Positions 59,655 through 64,000 of a stretch of 64,000 nucleotides of DNA are shown here, piece after piece. The stretch covers positions 3,245,908 to 3,309,907 of the forward strand of contig NC_092033.1 of assembly GCF_042242105.1 (NCBI RefSeq), given 5' to 3'. Origin of the DNA: Pempheris klunzingeri. Its lineage: Eukaryota > Chordata > Actinopteri > Acropomatiformes > Pempheridae. Within the stretch, counting starts at the first letter, position 1. Every line of letters starts with the position of its first letter. Made by a program: the position numbers and the translations under genes. The notes beneath the pieces were generated by a model. It was not told where the DNA came from. It worked only from the letters and a program-made list of their open reading frames with translations, and did no database searches.

Positions 59655-60060
59655 TTCAACATGTCCCAATCCTGGTCCTGGCTTGGCTCTGCCCTGCATG
59701 TTTTAGATGTTTCCCTGCTCCAACACACCTGATTGGTTTGTTATCAGGCTTCTGCAGAGCATGACGTCGAACTGACCACGCAAATCCTGTGTGTTGGAGC
59801 AGGGAGACCAAAACTATGGGCATAGAGCCTGCAACTGAGTGCGGCTTCTGATGTTGGGCCACTGGCTTGCAGGTGTTATTCCCTTTTGTCCCAAAGGTGC
59901 TGGATGGGCTTGAGGTTCGGGCTCTGTAGGAATGTTCCAGTAATGTTCCTCCACACCAAACTGGGATAACTGTCCCTTTATGAAACTCACTGTTTTCTAA
60001 AATGCTGCCACAAAGGTGGAAATGCAAAAGTCCTTTAATTGGAATAAGGGAGCCTGAACT
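59655..60060 (-). mobile_element. DNA-transposon-like remnant (composite)
   Basis: Two familiar fish-repeat segments lie side by side: 'CCCTGCATGTTTTAGATGTT' with 'CCCTGCTCCAACACACCTGA' and 'TTATCAGGCTTCTGCAGAGC', then 'CCCAAAGGTGCTGGATGGGC' with 'TTGAGGTTCGGGCTCTGTAG' and 'CTCCACACCAAACTGGGATA'. A 163-codon minus-strand frame across them is not a recognisable transposase. The element class was not determined. Confidence 0.55.
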
Positions 60061-60170
60061 AAAACAGATGACAGTGACGTCCACATATTTATTCCATAGT
60101 GTATAAAACAAGTGATGGTGGCAGACAATACACAAGACAAGAAACATGTTGACAAACTGAAACGATGGTG

Positions 60171-62636
60171 TTTATTCTGTCAAAGCCCAGACTTGCCAAG
60201 CCACGTTACCCGTTGATGAATGACGAACTCATCTGAATCATTTAATAACTGAGTTGACATTCTGTTTACTGATTCGACACTCGTGGCTGCTGATGAGCCA
60301 CACGCCACCTCGTATTCGAAAGACACCTCTAACTTGTAACACACATACATACAGTATACGAATACATTCGATTAGCAGTTTGCTATTCAAATCCACCACA
60401 TGTACGACATCCATATAAGCACATTACACTTTAACATTCAGAGGCTCTAACACACTTTGACTGAGACAGACAACTTTTGACTCAATCGGACTGTAAATTC
60501 AACATTTTGCCTCCAGTGTTACTGGACAACTTGCACAAAAGGCTACATGTAGCTCTCCAGTGTGGACAATTACAGGGAAATAAAATAGTTTTCCTCAAAA
60601 ATGATTCCTAAAAGGTAAATGTTTTAGTTGTACACATTTTTCTTTGAGGTAGAAATAATCCCAGTGGCTGAGTTACATTTGAGGTTAAACCAGACTTTAA
60701 CCTTGCTAGCTAGTTTTAAGTCCAAGTTTGCTTGTAGCTCTTGAGCTAACCTAAAGAACTACTAGTGCTGCTACTTCACATCAGGGCAAACTAACCTAGA
60801 AAACCTTTATGTGCCTTAGACCTGCCAATAGTATCCAAATTAAGTGTAAAAACGCAGCTGCAGTGGTGTCAGATATAAACCTGATTTATTGGTAATCTGA
60901 TTTATTTACTTCTTTTTCTCTTGTTCATCTTCACGTTTTCTTTTAACACTGTAAATATCAATGAATTATCCCATTAACATCCCATCAAACATGATCAGAT
61001 CACCCAAGACTGGGGTGCTAGACTGTATTTCTCTAGCTAGAATCAGAGAAGTAGATTTCATAATGTCAGCGCTGTCTCCTTTTACCTCTTGACCTTCAGC
61101 ATTACACAGGAAAGCCTGTGACTCGTCAGCTCTGCACTCTGTGGTTTAACACAACCAGATTAATTCTACCTCAGCAAGAAGGTTGTAGAACTAAAACTCC
61201 AGTATGCTGCAAGATGAGTAACACAATGTCAGGGAGGAAGTCGGCCATTTGTTGTAATCATCTGCATACACTTTGAGCGCATGCAGCTTGTACAATCATT
61301 ACCTGTGAGGGCGTCCTTTAAGATGATTATGGTTATAGTAACGTTGCAATAAGCTATGAGCTGCAGCATTGCTAAAATAGCTACAATGGAGGTAAAAACA
61401 TCCCCAATACTTTTATACTGTGGTCATTAATGAGTGAATTACAATTTGGATTGTTTTCTGTGTAGCATTATGAAAACTGAAAACATGGAGATCATTAAAG
61501 AGCTCCTATGAGAATCCTCAGCTTGGAGTGTTTGACCAGTCAATATATTATCATCCAGCAGGGTTACACACCCTCTGGGAACTGTTGCTAACAGTTTACA
61601 AAATGCCCGTAATCTTAATTAATGTAAACACAAAACCAGGGCTGTAAAAGACACAGCAGAGAACTATGGAGACCTGATGGAGCGCGGCCAAAGCCAGCAG
61701 GTGATCAGAAATCAAGACGTCAGCTGAAACTGTATATGAGAAGCGAGGTCACTCTGTAAACACAGACCTGCAACACAGTCACTCTGTTCCAGCTTTGGCA
61801 TATATTAATTACTTTGCTAATTAATAGCACAGTTGGTGTTTACTATTCTGTAAGCAGGAGCAGATGATTTTCACTGTTTTTTGTTGTTTTTGTATTATTT
61901 CTTTCACCTTGCGGAAATGAAGAAGATAAAACAGGTTGAAAGTTGGTCACATTTCCTGGTGACGCCTCCCTCCGACCCTCAGGCTGGTTTTACAGCAGTG
62001 TGGCAGATGCCTTAAGCAGTCTTTATGGTTACAGTGCAGCACCAGTAATATTCTGTAATAATAAAATGCACAAAAATCATGCAGTAGTATGCAGGCTAAA
62101 TGCGAAGCTGACGTGACGTGGCATTGCTGCAGGCCTTTAAACATGAATTCCGTATATGAAAGCCGTGACTGCTTATGACATTTGTCACGATGAGGGACCA
62201 GACGGCACTCTGTCGTTGCTTTGGAAATCCTAGTGTGCATTTTTTTTCCTTCCTTCGATACTTTTCTATCAGTTCCGTTTAAGTTGCTCCCTCGTATGAA
62301 TCCTCACATCCTGTGCGATCCCTGACGTAGCCACATTGAGCGGTTCCTCATTTTACCCCCACCGAGCGGAAATCATAAGAGGAAGCAACTTTGTTGACTG
62401 GAAAGCTCCCTCTATAAGTTTCTGAAATACTCCCTGTGATTGCAATGTGTGCATCTGGCCCCGTGGAGACCTTGTTGCCCTGCTGCTCAAATAAACTCAT
62501 GACAGGCAATCGAACACAGTCGCACTGAGCAGAGGGAATGCAGAGTTTTCATCAGTCGGCTTGCCACAGTCCTTCTCCTGCTCGCTGAGTACGTGGTCCT
62601 TCTTCAGGTAATGTTCGAGGCAGAGCAGAAAGAGGC
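60171..62636 (-). other. mapk11: Probable long 3' UTR of mapk11
   Basis: Inference: the stretch downstream of the mapk11 stop is complex and free of repeats, microsatellites and coding exons. The plus-strand TTTATT at 60171-60176 gives an AATAAA on the gene strand just before the transposon debris. An earlier end is possible, and transcript data would decide. No gene was otherwise seen here. Confidence 0.35.
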
Positions 62637-63761
62637 TTACTGCTCCACCTGAAGGCTATCAGTCTTGCTGCCGGATGCTTTGAAGCTGCTCACCTCTTCG
62701 AATACCAACTCTATGCACATAAATGGGAGAGTATCATGGGAAAAGAAGACGTTAAAAGTGCTCATCATGGTTTGAACCACATAAAGAATATTTCAAACCT
62801 GCTTAAACTGTTTTATTGTCACAACAAAAGGTCATTTAAAATAAAAACCAATGAATCCTCACATTTTATTCTGTGCTACCATACTTGTGCTTGTTCAGCT
62901 TAGTGTACTGGTCTATCAGAGAAACTCAAAATTAGGAAGCAAACCAAGCATCCACCGTGACTCACATCAACTCAGGGCCTTTTCACAAACCATGAAACTC
63001 CCTGCTGAAATGAAGCGTAATCACATTCATGTTGTTATAGATGGCATTTCTAAATATCCATGCCCTAACACTTTGGTACGGTAGTCAGCATTCCTGCAAC
63101 AAACATACAAGCTTAAACTCATCGTTGCATAATCCTAAAAGTTAAAAGCCCTGCAGCTTCGTTTGTGCACTTTAAAAATTGTGTGTAAGAGGAAGTCGGA
63201 GCATTTATTTGACATAAACACACATTTATTTAATGCTGTGGATCTGTTTTGTTGCTGTTTCCCATCAAGAACAATAGTGGAAATGAGTATTTATTAAACC
63301 AAACATTGTGTTCCTTTCCTTTACCTTTCCATTCTTCTAGAGTTCGGTCTTTACTCTCCAGTGTTTGATCATAAGGCGGGGCCTCTGGCTCGTCGTCTGG
63401 GTCGTGGTACTGTGAGAAGTAGGGGTGGGACAGAGCCTCGCTGGCCGAGATCCTCCCATCACAGTCCAGAACCAGCATACGCTTCAATAGATCGACAGCT
63501 GACCACAGACAGAAGCCAACAGAGGGGTGAAGGAGGGCTGGGATATAACCCAAGGTGCCAAAACTGTATAACTGAATTTCTAATTTGCAATATAGAGAAA
63601 GCAACTTGAACTTTAGCAGCCTCTCGAAAGCTCTCAATTGAATTTAAGGAGCTGATAATCTAATCTGCGGTGCATCACCCACCTAGCGGATTTGCTCCTC
63701 TGAAGATCTTTTCCAGGTCCTGTTGGGGCATGAAGGGCAGAGACTGGATGTACTTCTGCGC
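62637..63761 (-). CDS. mapk11: Mitogen-activated protein kinase 11 (p38 beta), last three exons
   Basis: Partial. Exons in coding order: 63761-63683 (79 nt), 63498-63325 (174 nt), 62710-62637 (TAA). The first two match in size the corresponding mapk12 exons. They encode the C-lobe end: [19 protein letters not shown], then the [12 protein letters not shown] helix, [18 protein letters not shown] and TLEEWK. The small last exon encodes 24 codons ending LQVEQ. Assignment to MAPK11 rather than MAPK14 rests on [15 protein letters not shown] and a glutamine-ended, non-PDZ tail like human (SLEIEQ). The kinase itself, with ATP site and TGY loop, lies beyond 64000. p38 beta is a cytoplasmic/nuclear stress kinase activated by MKK3/6. 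Its 3' end points at mapk12, in the same orientation. Confidence 0.92.
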
Positions 63762-64000
63762 CTGCAAATACAGACCAGTATTTAACACATGGCATGTAAC
63801 AATGTGGATCACTTGGTGTCAGACGTTTAGTGATCAATCACTCCAACACTCACGCATATTGACTATACAATCAGCAGCCATGTCAGTGGGATGACTAATC
63901 AATTACAAGAGGTTGCTTTCGTCAGTAGAAGCAACACAATGAGTTCATAACGGATTTGTTTTCACATTTCGTTTAATCAAAATCGCTCTTCCCAGTCATC
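63762..64000 (-). other. mapk11: mapk11 intron (continues beyond the window)
   Basis: The next expected exon upstream, about 80 nt with a LDQL-type sequence, is not present. The stretch is therefore intron. Nothing else was seen. Confidence 0.6.

Noticed and set aside
59656-60147. 163-codon minus-strand ORF
   Set aside because: It crosses two familiar interspersed-repeat segments and does not resemble a transposase, so it was annotated as transposon debris.
63361-63609. Plus-strand ORF over the mapk11 174-nt exon
   Set aside because: It is the antisense shadow of the mapk11 exon, which has clear p38 sequence and splice sites on the minus strand.
62637-63761. Assignment of the second kinase to mapk14
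   Set aside because: p38 alpha is close in sequence, but [15 protein letters not shown], a Gln-ended tail and adjacency to mapk12 fit mapk11 better.

Overview
Teleost fish nuclear DNA, probably from a percomorph with a compact genome. The evidence is split genes with short GT-AG introns, many CA/GT and AT microsatellites, copies of dispersed fish repeats, and protein sequences recognisable as vertebrate orthologues. No bacterial-type operons, rRNA, tRNA or CRISPR array was seen. Every gene model was assembled by eye from splice sites, reading phase and similarity to remembered families. No alignment or search was run.

Layout. (1) 1-7.2 kb, plus strand: the 3' half of lrig3 (last leucine-rich repeats, three Ig domains, transmembrane segment, cytoplasmic tail). 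(2) 7.2-31.8 kb: about 24.5 kb without a recognisable gene, holding microsatellites, copies of at least two dispersed repeat families and several AT/homeobox-site-rich blocks that look like conserved non-coding elements. (3) 31.8-34.2 kb, minus: complete atp23 (xrcc6bp1), a mitochondrial zinc metalloprotease with an HELIH site. (4) 35.3-39.7 kb, plus: complete rpap3, a TPR co-chaperone, divergent from atp23 across about 1.07 kb. (5) 41.0-47.4 kb, minus: a 13-exon gene for a protein of ten tandem Ig-like domains, here called CEACAM-like gene A. (6) 50.3-52.9 kb, minus: a smaller paralogue, gene B, with three Ig-like domains and a C-terminus that looks like a GPI-anchor signal. (7) 53.9-58.5 kb, minus: complete mapk12 (p38 gamma). 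(8) 58.7-60.1 kb: a CA microsatellite, an 0.8 kb TATACTA-type satellite and transposon-like debris. (9) 60.2-64.0 kb, minus: the 3' end of mapk11 (p38 beta), whose earlier exons lie beyond the window.

The most unusual content is the Ig array. Eight of ten Ig domains in gene A carry two extra cysteines in the pattern C-x3-C-x-P-x-C-x3-W. Exon lengths show a duplicated four-exon module (249-267-297-270 nt, then 249-267-297-309 nt). One exon pair is nearly identical over 101 nt, although the neighbouring pairs have diverged. Gene B keeps the architecture but has eroded the motif in two of its three domains. The C-terminal exon of gene A is unresolved.

The genes do not form one pathway. Linkage of lrig3 with atp23, and of mapk12 with mapk11, matches human 12q14 and 22q13 from memory. 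Their union here with rpap3 and the CEACAM-like pair may be a fish-specific neighbourhood.
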